Notes: a model not told the origin generated them from the sequence alone. DNA of 12,043 nt from an uncultured Prevotella sp. (GCA_947072805.1 CAMTJK010000086.1:1-12043), one strand, 5' to 3'; shown: positions 1-8,022, counted from the stretch's first letter. Numbers and translations are program-made.

Positions 1-53
1 AAATTCGACCAAATATCTTTACAAATTAACTTTCATTAAGTGCAGTTACGAGT
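1..53. repeat. Left copy of 53-bp inverted end repeat
   Basis: These 53 bases are the exact reverse complement of 11989-12041. Past position 53 the two flanks diverge at once, apart from a few chance matches. The sequence is AT-rich and has no complete gene. Two copies facing opposite ways at the extreme ends suggest either the same repeated element (for example the end of an insertion sequence) lying just outside on both sides, with assembly broken at the repeat, or the arms of an invertible segment. I do not recognise the element. Confidence 0.9.
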
Positions 54-88
54 GCTTGCCGGCAGTCTCGCCTTTCTTCTCTTTCCAT

Positions 89-139
89 AATCCACCGCGA
101 TTTGGACTGAAATCCACAGTGATTTGGACTGAAATCCAC
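89..139. repeat. 22-bp tandem repeat, about 2.3 copies
   Basis: The 19-mer GATTTGGACTGAAATCCAC occurs at 99-117 and again at 121-139, a period of 22. A third partial copy (AATCCAC) lies at 89-95. Each unit contains the inverted motif TGGA-N6-TCCA. The period matches about two helical turns, so the array could be a double operator upstream of dut, but it could also be an unrelated repeat. It lies about 75 bp upstream of the predicted dut promoter. Confidence 0.8.
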
Positions 140-190
140 CAACCTATTTGGGTTAAATAACATCGCTCTCACGTTTTTTTAGATGTAAAA

Positions 191-223
191 TTGTCGCTGT
201 TTAGATATTAATCGCTAATTTTG
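191..223 (+). promoter_or_regulatory. Predicted promoter of the dut operon
   Basis: TAATTTTG at 216-223 matches the Bacteroidota -7 box TAnnTTTG exactly. A TTG at 191-193 lies 22 nt upstream and could be the -33 element. Transcription would begin near 230, giving a leader of about 65 nt before the dut ATG at 295. The -7 core and the following base (GCTAATTTTGC) closely resemble those of the predicted mdh promoter. Confidence 0.6.
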
Positions 224-294
224 CAAGATGGAAAGGTGGCTTCGTGGCTCCCGGCAATGTCGCCGGCTACGTTTCCACCGCCCACCCATTCATA

Positions 295-732
295 ATGATA
301 ACCGTTAAAGTAGTAAACAAAGGACACCAGGCGCTACCCGCCTATGCCACAGAACAGAGCGCAGGCATGGACCTGCGTGCCAATATCGATGCTCCCGTAA
401 CCTTACACCCCATGGAACGACGCCTTATAGGCACGGGACTGCACATAGCACTGCCCGAGGGATATGAAGCACAGATACGTCCGCGCAGCGGACTCGCCCT
501 CAAGCATGGCATCACCGTGCTTAACTCACCGGGAACGGTAGATGCCGACTATCGCGGCGAGGTGATGGTGCTGCTGATAAACCTCTCTGCCGACGATTTC
601 GTAATAAACGACGGCGAACGCATAGCGCAGATGGTGATAGCACGCCACGAACAGGCATGCTTCGAGACGGTGGAAGTGCTCGACACCACAGAAAGAGGCG
701 AGGGAGGATACGGTCATACGGGAGTGAAATGA
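295..732 (+). CDS. dut: dUTP diphosphatase (dUTPase)
   Basis: Homotrimeric cytosolic enzyme that hydrolyses dUTP to dUMP and pyrophosphate, keeping uracil out of DNA and supplying dUMP for dTMP synthesis. The 145-residue product has all five family motifs: AGMDLRA (23-29), PRSGLAL (63-69), GTVDADYRGEV (80-90, with catalytic Asp83 and the uracil-pocket Tyr86), GERIAQMVI (107-115) and the C-terminal RGEGGYGHTG (134-143), where Tyr139 takes the place of the usual Phe. The ATG at 295 is chosen because MITVKVVNKG matches the normal N-terminus of the family. A GTG at 244 would add 17 residues that do not look like dUTPase. It is first in a four-gene operon, and its stop overlaps the next start in ATGA. 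Confidence 0.97.
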   Translation: MITVKVVNKGHQALPAYATEQSAGMDLRANIDAPVTLHPMERRLIGTGLHIALPEGYEAQIRPRSGLALKHGITVLNSPGTVDADYRGEVMVLLINLSADDFVINDGERIAQMVIARHEQACFETVEVLDTTERGEGGYGHTGVK

Positions 733-2600
733 TGAGTAAACTACCGGCTACATACTGCAGAAATACTGCCGGCGGCACGCTCGCTCCGACCGTGCTGCTG
801 TGCTTGTTGTGGCTCGTGGCTGTACTGACAGCCGCGCCTGCATGTGCGGCAAGCGCCGGAAAGACCGTAAACGGGACCGAAAAGAAAGCCAAGGCGAAAA
901 AGGCACGCAAGGAAGTGAAGGCAGAACCTGCCGACAAGCTAAGTCCTGACGACAGACGACGCTTTGACATCTTCTTCCTCGAGGCAATAATGCAGCACGA
1001 AAAGGGCAACAAAGCTGCCGCCTTCGACATGTTGCGCCTTTGCGAACAGCTCGATGCCGATGCCCCCGAGGTAAACTACTATCTTGCACGATACTACGCC
1101 ACGCTTAAAGATAAGGAACGCGCGCTCACGTACTTTAAAAAGGCAGCCGAACTGAATCCCGAAAACAGTATCTATCTCGAAACACTGGCACAGGCTTACA
1201 TCAGCAAGGATATGTACAGCGAGGGTATTGCCGTTCTCGAAAAGCTTATGGAAAGCAATACCGACCGCGAAGATGTGCTCTACATGCTCGTGCAGCTGTA
1301 CATCAAGAACAACGACTACGACAACGTGATACGTACGCTCGACCGCCTGGAAGTGCTCGAGGGCAAGAGCGAACGCCTCTCCTACACAAAATGCGACATC
1401 TACGTGAAGCAGGGCAGGCACGAGGACGCCATCAGGGAGATGAAGAGCCTTTCCGACCAGTATCCCAACGACCTTAACTACCGCGTGCTATACGCCGACC
1501 GCCTCATGGCAGGCGGAAGAGAGACCGAAGCAAAGGACATGCTCGACAGCGTATTGACCGAAGAGCCCGGAAACGCACGCGCACTTGTAAGTCTGCTCGA
1601 GTATTACGACCTAAGGGGCGACACGCTGCGTGCCGAAAACATACTGCGAAGGGCTCTGGTGAGCGACGAACTGAGCACAGAACAGCGCATAATGCTACTC
1701 TCCAATGCCGTCAATGCTTCGATGGCTGACAATGCGAAGAGGGGAGAACCAAAGAAACCCGACGAAAAGATATTCTCTTATTTCGCCCTCGTGGACAGTC
1801 TGATGCCGGGCGAAACAGGCATCTACCAGCTGCTCGCCTCCTACATGAAATATGTGGAGATGCCGGAAGAAAAGATAAAGCCTGTCTTCGAACGCATACT
1901 GGAGCTGGAACCCGACGAGCAGAGTGCGCGCTTCCATCTTGTGGCTTATGCGCTGGATAAGAAAGACTACGACGAGGCCATAGCACAGTGCGCGGCAGCA
2001 CGACAGTACAACCCCGACCAGATAGTGTTCTACTATTATCAAGGACTATCATACTACATCTTGAAACGCGAGGACGAGGCACTGGAGGTGTTCCGCTCGG
2101 CTACCGACATGATAAGCGACGACATTTCGCCCGACATGGCGTCCGACTTCTATTCGCTCAAGGGAGAACTGCTGTACAGAAAGGGACTGTACGAAGAGGC
2201 TTTCGCAGCATACGACTCCTGCCTGCAGTGGAAACCCGACGATGTGAGCTGCCTGAACAACTATGCCTACTACCTGAGCGAGCTTGACCGCGACCTCGAC
2301 AAAGCCGAAAGAATGAGCCACAAGGCAATAACCGCCGAACCCGAAAACGGAACATATCTTGACACTTACGCCTGGATACTCTTCCGACAGGAACGCTACG
2401 CCGAGGCTAAAATATACATAGAACAGGCTGTGCGACACGATGCCGACAGCAGCGCCGTAATATTGGAACACGCCGGAGACATTTATGCGCTCAACGGCGA
2501 AATGGAGACGGCTGTGAAGATGTGGCAGGAGGCTGCACGCAAAGCACCCGATAACAAATTGCTGAGAAGAAAAATAAAACAGAAAAAATATATCAAATGA
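729..2600 (+). CDS. Exported tetratricopeptide-repeat protein
   Basis: A 623-residue protein. Residues 1-42 form a signal peptide with a hydrophobic core (APTVLLCLLWLVAVL). The end, AAPACAAS, fits signal peptidase I better than a lipobox, although Cys39 leaves the lipoprotein option open. A Lys/Ala-rich linker (45-70) leads into about twelve TPR units from residue 77 to the C-terminus, for example PEVNYYLARYYATLKDKERA and VSCLNNYAYYLSELDRDLDK. TPR arrays act as protein-binding scaffolds and no catalytic motif is visible. The start is one of two adjacent ATGs (729 or 732). The first overlaps the dut stop as ATGA, which indicates translational coupling. Sitting between dut and a DUF4292 lipoprotein, it probably works in the periplasm or at the outer membrane. 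The exact partner is unknown. Confidence 0.9.
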   Translation: MMSKLPATYCRNTAGGTLAPTVLLCLLWLVAVLTAAPACAASAGKTVNGTEKKAKAKKARKEVKAEPADKLSPDDRRRFDIFFLEAIMQHEKGNKAAAFDMLRLCEQLDADAPEVNYYLARYYATLKDKERALTYFKKAAELNPENSIYLETLAQAYISKDMYSEGIAVLEKLMESNTDREDVLYMLVQLYIKNNDYDNVIRTLDRLEVLEGKSERLSYTKCDIYVKQGRHEDAIREMKSLSDQYPNDLNYRVLYADRLMAGGRETEAKDMLDSVLTEEPGNARALVSLLEYYDLRGDTLRAENILRRALVSDELSTEQRIMLLSNAVNASMADNAKRGEPKKPDEKIFSYFALVDSLMPGETGIYQLLASYMKYVEMPEEKIKPVFERILELEPDEQSARFHLVAYALDKKDYDEAIAQCAAARQYNPDQIVFYYYQGLSYYILKREDEALEVFRSATDMISDDISPDMASDFYSLKGELLYRKGLYEEAFAAYDSCLQWKPDDVSCLNNYAYYLSELDRDLDKAERMSHKAITAEPENGTYLDTYAWILFRQERYAEAKIYIEQAVRHDADSSAVILEHAGDIYALNGEMETAVKMWQEAARKAPDNKLLRRKIKQKKYIK

Positions 2601-3445
2601 CTATGAAACATAACACTATTCTGAAAATAGCATGCCTCGCCGCCGTCATGACTGTGGCTGCATGCCGGTCTACAAAGGTTGTGGAGCCTGTAAAATCGGC
2701 AACTGCTGATTATGCGGACAAAAAAGAATTCATGCAGAAGCTGTCAGACAATACACCTTCTGCCAAGTTCATCACATCGAAGATAAAATTTAAGATGCAG
2801 ATAGGCGTGCAGGAGATAAGTCTCACCGGCAGCCTCAAGATGAAACGCGACGACGTGATAAGGCTGCAACTTATGGCTTTCGGCTTTGTAGAGGCAGGCA
2901 GAATGGAGTTCACAAAAGACTATGTGCTCATCATAGACCGCATAAACAAGCAGTACCTGAAAGTGCCTTACGAGCAACTTTCCTTCCTGCGCAACAGCGG
3001 AATAAACTTCTACTCGCTGCAGGCAATGTTCTGGAACGAAATATTCATGCCCGGAACAACAAAGGTGTCAGATACAGACCTGGACAAATACGAGACTGTG
3101 CCCGACGGAAACGACATAATAATATCCTACGAACGTACACCGCTCTCATACAAATGGCTCGCCGAGAAAGGCAGCGGCACCTTAAAGATGGCTAACGTGC
3201 AGTATAAGTCGGCTCTGAGAAAGACACAACTCAACTGGGACTACAAGGACTTCCAGCCTCTCGGCAGCCGCCCGTTCCCCACAGGCCACTCCATACTCTT
3301 CAATACGGGAGACAAGGATGTAAAGATTGAAATGAAACTCAACTACCTCGGTAACGATGAGGACTGGGAAACGCGTACCGAGGTGTCGGGAAAATACAAA
3401 CAGGTGATGGTGGACGAGATAGTGAGACGCTTCATGGCACTGTAA
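2597..3445 (+). CDS. DUF4292 family lipoprotein
   Basis: A 282-residue predicted lipoprotein. The N-terminus (MTMKHNTILKIACLAAVMTV) is a signal sequence ending in the lipobox VAAC with acceptor Cys23. No acidic residues follow directly (CRSTK), so a surface-export signal is not evident and the protein may stay on the periplasmic face. The body matches my memory of the Bacteroidota DUF4292 family: a predicted beta-rich domain with alternating strands such as ISLTGSLKMKRDDVIRLQLM and GFVEAGRMEFTKDYVLII. A LolA/LolB-like lipid-binding fold has been suggested for such proteins, but the function is not established. The start overlaps the TPR-gene stop (ATGA). An in-frame ATG at 2603 would shorten it by two residues. 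A 36-nt gap leads to the next gene. Confidence 0.85.
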   Translation: MTMKHNTILKIACLAAVMTVAACRSTKVVEPVKSATADYADKKEFMQKLSDNTPSAKFITSKIKFKMQIGVQEISLTGSLKMKRDDVIRLQLMAFGFVEAGRMEFTKDYVLIIDRINKQYLKVPYEQLSFLRNSGINFYSLQAMFWNEIFMPGTTKVSDTDLDKYETVPDGNDIIISYERTPLSYKWLAEKGSGTLKMANVQYKSALRKTQLNWDYKDFQPLGSRPFPTGHSILFNTGDKDVKIEMKLNYLGNDEDWETRTEVSGKYKQVMVDEIVRRFMAL

Positions 3446-3481
3446 ACACATTCAGACAACAAGGCTAACCGACTTATAACG

Positions 3482-4924
3482 ATGCGACGTCTATACTTTA
3501 TCGCTCTTCTTCTGATTATCGTCATGGCAGGCTCGGCGCAGCAGCGCAGAACCGGAACGTCGCGTCAGCGTACCACAACGACGGCAAGGAAAACCACAAC
3601 GACGAAAAAGAAGACAACAACGACAAAGAAGAAGACAACAACAAAGGCCAAAACCTCTTCATCTTCCATCAAAGGACTGCAGAACGAGCAGGCGCAGGTT
3701 AAGAAACAGATAAGACAACATGAACAGAAACTGCGCCAGAACGAGCTCGATGTGAAGAAAAGGCTCAAGAACCTCATGGAGATAAACTCTGAAATAGAGG
3801 ACAAACGCAAGACCATCGACACCATACGCCGCGACATTACCACGCTGACGGGCGACATAAGACTGCTCGAACAGCAGCTCGACCGACTGCAGAAAGAACT
3901 GGACGACCGTAAAGACAAGTATGTGAAGTCCATGCGGTACATGCACCGCAACCGCTCCATACAGAACCAGCTCATGTTTGTATTCAGCGCAAAGAGTTTT
4001 ACGCAGATGTACCGCCGCATGAGATTCATGCGCGAGTATGCCACATACCAGCGCGTGCAGGGAGAGATGGTGAAGGAAAAGCAGGCGGAGGTGACAGAGA
4101 AGCACAAGCAGCTCACAGAAGCAAAGAACCACAAGAGCACCCTGCTTGCACGTGGAGAGCGCGAACGCGCCAACCTCGAAAACAAACAGACAGAGCAGAA
4201 GCAGGTGGTGAGCACTCTGCAGAAGCAGCAGAAGACAATACAGCAGCTCATAGAAAAGCAACGGAAGAGAGATGCCGAGCTAAACGCGAAGATAGAGCGA
4301 CTCATTGCCGAGGAACTGGAACGCGCAAGGGCACGCGCTGAGGCTGAAGCCAAACGCAAGGCGGCTGCCGAAGCGGCTGCACGCGCGGCAGAGAAGAAAC
4401 GGCGCGAAAAGGAAAACCGGACAGAGAAGAGCACACGCAACAATACAAAGACTAAGCGTGAGGTGACGGAAACAAAGAAGACGGGCGGACTTATATATAA
4501 TATGGACTCGGAAGACAGGCGCATAAGCGGCAGCTTCGAGAGCAACAGAGGACGACTGCCCATGCCTATCTCCGGCGGTTACCGCATAGTGAGCCACTTC
4601 GGACAGTATAACGTAGAGGGACTGAAGGGCGTAAGGCTCGACAATAAGGGCATAAGCATACAGGGACAGCCCGGAGCGCAGGTGAGAAGCGTGTTTGACG
4701 GCGAGGTGAGCGCGGTATTCAACTATGCCGGAAAGGCGGTAATCATGGTACGTCACGGCAGTTACATCTCAGTTTACAGCAACTTCTCGACGGTGAGCGT
4801 GCATAAGGGACAGAAGATAAAGGTGCGCCAGCCTCTCGGAGTGCTCGACGGCGACAACATATTGCAGTTCCAGTTGTACCGCGAGAAGACAAAACTTAAT
4901 CCGGAATCGTGGCTCGGAAGATAA
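3482..4924 (+). CDS. EnvC-like coiled-coil protein with degenerate LytM domain
   Basis: A 480-residue exported protein of the murein hydrolase activator EnvC type. It has a signal peptide (residues 1-20, MRRLYFIALLLIIVMAGSAQ), a Thr/Lys low-complexity linker (31-58), a long heptad-rich coiled coil (about 64-310) with an Ala/Arg/Glu-rich end, and a C-terminal LytM/M23 domain (about 357-480). In active M23 enzymes zinc is held by His and Asp in HxGIDI and by His in HLHFE. Here these sites read NKGISI (Asn388, Ser392) and LQFQ (Gln462), and the YxHL histidine is Asn434. All zinc and catalytic positions are therefore lost, as in E. coli EnvC, whose LytM domain activates amidases instead of cutting peptidoglycan. 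Inferred role: control of septal cell-wall hydrolysis from the periplasm. It is last in the operon and followed by a hairpin terminator. Confidence 0.9.
   Translation: MRRLYFIALLLIIVMAGSAQQRRTGTSRQRTTTTARKTTTTKKKTTTTKKKTTTKAKTSSSSIKGLQNEQAQVKKQIRQHEQKLRQNELDVKKRLKNLMEINSEIEDKRKTIDTIRRDITTLTGDIRLLEQQLDRLQKELDDRKDKYVKSMRYMHRNRSIQNQLMFVFSAKSFTQMYRRMRFMREYATYQRVQGEMVKEKQAEVTEKHKQLTEAKNHKSTLLARGERERANLENKQTEQKQVVSTLQKQQKTIQQLIEKQRKRDAELNAKIERLIAEELERARARAEAEAKRKAAAEAAARAAEKKRREKENRTEKSTRNNTKTKREVTETKKTGGLIYNMDSEDRRISGSFESNRGRLPMPISGGYRIVSHFGQYNVEGLKGVRLDNKGISIQGQPGAQVRSVFDGEVSAVFNYAGKAVIMVRHGSYISVYSNFSTVSVHKGQKIKVRQPLGVLDGDNILQFQLYREKTKLNPESWLGR
3571..3649 (+). repeat. Imperfect codon repeats encoding Thr/Lys tract
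   Basis: ACA/ACG/ACC and AAG/AAA codons recur as roughly 18-21-bp units, giving alternating TTTT and KKK blocks in the linker just after the signal peptide of the EnvC-like protein. The tract joins the signal peptide to the coiled coil and is basic, so it could contact the negatively charged cell wall. Such tracts often vary in length between strains. Confidence 0.7.
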
Positions 4925-4988
4925 TAAATTCCATAACAGTATGATGACCGTTTTGGGTTAATATACCTCTTATAATATAATAAAGGCA

Positions 4989-5002
4989 GGCAATATATTG
5001 CC
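4989..5002. repeat. Perfect 14-bp palindrome
   Basis: GGCAATATATTGCC reads the same on both strands. It lies between the EnvC-like gene and the convergent terminator, 64 bp after the stop codon. It could be a small operator or part of the termination region. No function can be assigned. Confidence 0.45.
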
Positions 5003-5011
5003 GCTGTACAC

Positions 5012-5061
5012 AAAAAGGGGGCTTTATGAGGTCGGCAACGGCACATCATAAAGCCCCTTTT
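5012..5061. terminator. Bidirectional hairpin terminator
   Basis: GGGGCTTTATGA pairs perfectly with TCATAAAGCCCC across a 16-nt loop (5030-5045). The stem is extended by AAAA/TTTT with one extra G on the left arm. Because A-runs and T-runs flank the stem on both sides, the hairpin is followed by a short U-run whichever strand is transcribed. It sits between the plus-strand EnvC-like gene (stop 4924) and the minus-strand argE (stop 5089) and probably ends both units. Confidence 0.85.
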
Positions 5062-5088
5062 CGTTATAACGACATCTTCCTTGCCGTG

Positions 5089-6156
5089 TCACAAGGCTTT
5101 GCTTATTATCTCTACATATTGTGATATGGCATCCTTTATCTCGCCGATACATATATATTCGTCGGCAGAGTGGGAGCGTGAGGAGTGTCCGGGACCGAGT
5201 TTCAGCGAGTCGAAAGACATCAGCGCCTGGTCGGAGAGCGTAGGCGAGCCGAACGGCTGCATTCCCATTGCCTTCATCCTGCACACCAGCGGGTGGTCGG
5301 GACTGATACGCGACGAACCCAGACGGAACGAGCGTGCTTTCACCTCGCTTTTCACATGGTCGCGTATAAAGGCAAACACCTCCTCGTTAGTATATAGCTC
5401 GTTGGTGCGCACGTCTATGACGAACCTGCATTCGTCGGGCACCACGTTGTGCTGCGTACCAGCGTTTACCACCGTCACGCTCATCTTTACCGGTCCGAGC
5501 AGTTCGCTGACCCGTTCGAAGCGATAGTCGCGCAGCCACAGCAGGTCGTCGAGAGCCTCATAAATGGCGTTTACACCCTCGTTGCGTGCGGCGTGTCCGG
5601 AGCGTCCGTGCGCTGTGCCGTCAATAACCATAAGTCCCTTCTCGGCTATTGCGGGTTGCATGGCTGTGGGTTCGCCCACTATTGCCACGTCGATATGCGG
5701 CAACAGCGGCAGTACGCGGCTTATTCCGTTGCTGCCCGACACCTCCTCTTCAGCCGAGGCAAGGTATATGAGGTTGTAGTTGGAGCCACAGCGTTCAAGA
5801 TATCTGAACGCCTGCAGCAGAGACACCAGTCCGCCGCCGCAGTCGTTGCTGCCCAGCCCGTAGAGCCTGTCGCCCTCTATGAGCGGTTCGAAGGGGTTGC
5901 GTGTCCACGAATCCACCGGCTTCACGGTGTCTATATGTGCGTTGAGCAGCAGCGTGGGGCGTTTTTCGTCATATCCTTTTGCTATACACCACACGTTGTT
6001 AGCCTCGCGTCGGCATTCCAGTCCGCATTCCGTCATGAATTCCTCCATCACATCGGCAGCCCTCTTTTCGTCGCGGCTCACCGAGGGCGTGGCTATCAGC
6101 CATTTCAGCAGTCCCACAGCCTCGTCGGTAAGCGCGTTAAGTTGTATGTTGTCCAT
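5089..6156 (-). CDS. argE: M20 family N-acyl amino acid deacylase, ArgE type
   Basis: A 355-residue cytosolic dizinc amidohydrolase of the peptidase M20 family. Visible sites: NAHIDT (metal ligand His74, Asp76), GSNDCGG (bridging Asp105), SAEEE (136-138, general-base and metal glutamates), VGEPT (Glu162), SGHAARNEG with His188 in the dimerisation domain, and SRSHSADE (metal ligand His329). The sequence closely matches the acetylornithine deacetylase-like proteins I recall from Bacteroides. In Bacteroides fragilis arginine synthesis runs through N-succinylated intermediates (a succinylornithine transcarbamylase), so the likely substrate is N-succinyl- or N-acetyl-citrulline rather than acetylornithine. 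The substrate is inferred, not readable from the sequence. It starts 27 nt after the pepP stop and is probably co-transcribed with it. No other arg gene is present in the window. Confidence 0.87.
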   Translation of the reverse strand: MDNIQLNALTDEAVGLLKWLIATPSVSRDEKRAADVMEEFMTECGLECRREANNVWCIAKGYDEKRPTLLLNAHIDTVKPVDSWTRNPFEPLIEGDRLYGLGSNDCGGGLVSLLQAFRYLERCGSNYNLIYLASAEEEVSGSNGISRVLPLLPHIDVAIVGEPTAMQPAIAEKGLMVIDGTAHGRSGHAARNEGVNAIYEALDDLLWLRDYRFERVSELLGPVKMSVTVVNAGTQHNVVPDECRFVIDVRTNELYTNEEVFAFIRDHVKSEVKARSFRLGSSRISPDHPLVCRMKAMGMQPFGSPTLSDQALMSFDSLKLGPGHSSRSHSADEYICIGEIKDAISQYVEIISKAL

Positions 6157-6183
6157 TGTCTTTGGGTTTTCGTTACGTCCTGT

Positions 6184-8022
6184 TTACATTGCTGTCCGGC
6201 TGTTTCCGGCTTTTGTCCCGTCGGTTTTGCACAGCGGCTTAGTGGCTTCGTCCAGCCATTCGGCGTCGTCGGCGTCGAGCAGCGGCGTCAGCTTTTCCTT
6301 CACCGTGGCGTGATATTCGTTGAGCCAGTCCAGTTCCTCGTCCGATAGCATTGCCGTTATTATCGGAGCCGTGTCGATGGGACATAGCGTGAGCGGTTCG
6401 AGCTGTACGAATCGTCCGAATGCCGTCTCCTTGTAGGGCGTTATGAGCATGGTGTTCTCCGTCCGCACGCCGAAGTGTCCCTCAAGATAAAGTCCCGGTT
6501 CATTGGTTATTGTCATTCCCGGCAGCAGCGGAGCCGGCTTCCACTCCATTCTGAATTGGTGCGGACCCTCGTGTACGTTCAGATAAGAGCCTACGCCGTG
6601 TCCCGTACCGTGCAGGTAGTTCATGCCTTCGCGCCACATGTCGATACGGGCGAGTGCATCGATCTGCGTTCCCGATGCCCCTTGCGGAAATTTCGCCATG
6701 GCGAGACGTATGTGCCCTTTGAGCACGATGGTATACACCTTCTTCATCTCGTCGGTAAGCGGTCCGAGGGCTATGGTTCGTGTTATGTCGGTAGTGCCGT
6801 CAAGGTATTGCGCTCCGCTGTCGAGCAACAGCATTCCCTCGGGCTTCAGTTCTCTGTCGGTCTCGGGCGTGGCTTCGTAGTGCACGATGGCTCCGTGGTC
6901 GGCATATCCGGCAATGGTGTCGAACGAGATGTCGCGGAACAAGCTCTGTTCTGCCCGTAGCGCGGTGAGTTTGCGGTCTATGCTTATCTCCGTTTCGCCT
7001 CCACGTTCTACGGCAGGCTTCAGCCATCGCAGAAACTTCACCATTGCCACACCGTCGCGTAGCATGGCACGCCTCATGCCCTCTATCTCCGTGCTGTTCT
7101 TCACCGTCTTCATTGACGATATGGGCGACGGGATATTTATCTTCTCCCTGCACTTTGCTATATTATATAATGTATAAGATGTCTCGTTGGCATCCATCAG
7201 TATGCTGTATCCGCTGTATGCGGCGAGCGCCTTAGCCACATCCGCATATTCTTTTACGCCTATGCCGTTGGCTTTCAGGTAAGTTTCGGTATCGGGAGTG
7301 AGTTTGCGCAGGTCGGTGAAGAGCGTTGTGGTGTCTTCGCCTATGAGCAGATAAGCCACGAACACCGGGCAGCAGTGTACGTCAGTGCCGCGCAGGTTCA
7401 GTGTCCAGGCAATGTCGTCGAGAGCCGACACCAGCATGCCGTCGGCATTAACGCCTTTCAGTGCTTCGCGTATGCGTTTCAGTTTCGAGCGGCAGTCCTC
7501 GCCGGCATATTCGGTAGGGTGTACATCGATGTTGTTGAGCGGCACCTCGGGTCTGTCCTTCCATATTGCCGACAGCGCGTCGAAGTTGGTGCGCAGTGTC
7601 AGTCCGCCCTGTGAGCGCAGCTGTCTCTTCAGTGTCTCCACGCTTGCCGCCGTGCTTACCATTCCGTCTATTCCCACCTCTGTGATGCTGCTTGCCGCAA
7701 GCTTTCTGCCTATCCATTCAGCCACAGTAGGCGTACCCTCAATGCGTTCGCGCATCAGTACAAACTCCGTTCCCTCCGTTTGTTCCGCCGCTGCAATGAA
7801 GTAGCGTGAGTCGGTCCACAGTGCTGCGGCATCAGCCGTGACCACAGCCGTTCCCGCCGAGCCGTTGAAGCCGCTTATCCACTCGCGTCCCTTCCATCGT
7901 TCCGGCACATATTCGCCGTTGTGCGGGTCGGTACTTGGAAAGATGAAAGCCCCCAGTCGCTCGCGGCGCATCACTTCGCGCAGTGCGACGAGCCTTTCTC
8001 TGATGTCGTCTTTTGTTGCCAT
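6184..8022 (-). CDS. pepP: Xaa-Pro aminopeptidase (aminopeptidase P, M24B)
   Basis: A 612-residue cytosolic metalloenzyme that releases the N-terminal residue from peptides with proline in position two. It has the long three-domain form seen in human XPNPEP1: two creatinase-like N-terminal domains (about 1-305), the pita-bread catalytic domain (about 310-535) and the short M24_C domain (about 537-600). The dimetal ligands are Asp401 and Asp412 (LLLDSGAQYLDGTTD), His475 (GTGHGVG), Glu508 (TNEPG) and Glu522 (RTENTM), with spacing almost identical to the human enzyme. The ATG at 8022 (MATKDDIRERL) is chosen because the longer frame to 8115 adds 31 residues that run across the predicted promoter. 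The last 15 or so residues (TKPLCKTDGTKAG...) extend slightly past the usual end. It is the first gene of the pepP-argE pair. Confidence 0.95.
   Translation of the reverse strand: MATKDDIRERLVALREVMRRERLGAFIFPSTDPHNGEYVPERWKGREWISGFNGSAGTAVVTADAAALWTDSRYFIAAAEQTEGTEFVLMRERIEGTPTVAEWIGRKLAASSITEVGIDGMVSTAASVETLKRQLRSQGGLTLRTNFDALSAIWKDRPEVPLNNIDVHPTEYAGEDCRSKLKRIREALKGVNADGMLVSALDDIAWTLNLRGTDVHCCPVFVAYLLIGEDTTTLFTDLRKLTPDTETYLKANGIGVKEYADVAKALAAYSGYSILMDANETSYTLYNIAKCREKINIPSPISSMKTVKNSTEIEGMRRAMLRDGVAMVKFLRWLKPAVERGGETEISIDRKLTALRAEQSLFRDISFDTIAGYADHGAIVHYEATPETDRELKPEGMLLLDSGAQYLDGTTDITRTIALGPLTDEMKKVYTIVLKGHIRLAMAKFPQGASGTQIDALARIDMWREGMNYLHGTGHGVGSYLNVHEGPHQFRMEWKPAPLLPGMTITNEPGLYLEGHFGVRTENTMLITPYKETAFGRFVQLEPLTLCPIDTAPIITAMLSDEELDWLNEYHATVKEKLTPLLDADDAEWLDEATKPLCKTDGTKAGNSRTAM

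Noticed and set aside
89..139. CRISPR array
   Set aside because: There are only 2.3 copies with 3-nt gaps between the 19-mers, too short for spacers, and no cas gene is present.
2..160. Open plus-strand frame running in from the left end
   Set aside because: It has no start and passes through the 22-bp tandem repeat, whose period is not a multiple of three. The matching frame at the right end shares only the 53-bp repeat. No protein family is recognisable.
244..294. GTG-started N-terminal extension of dUTPase
   Set aside because: The extra 17 residues (MAPGNVAGYV...) have no counterpart in dUTPases, and the ATG at 295 gives the standard N-terminus.
228..308. A 26-codon upstream frame overlapping the dut start
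   Set aside because: It begins almost at the predicted transcription start, has no ribosome site, and its Arg-rich product looks like an out-of-frame reading.
3565..4563. A 332-codon minus-strand frame opposite the EnvC-like gene
   Set aside because: It mirrors the Lys/Glu/Arg/Thr-rich coiled coil, giving Ser/Phe/Cys/Val-rich nonsense. The plus strand has clear signal peptide, coiled coil and LytM domains.
5449..6348. A 299-codon plus-strand frame opposite argE
   Set aside because: It crosses the argE-pepP junction and is rich in His, Cys and Val, as expected from reading a GC-rich gene backwards. argE has all its active-site motifs.
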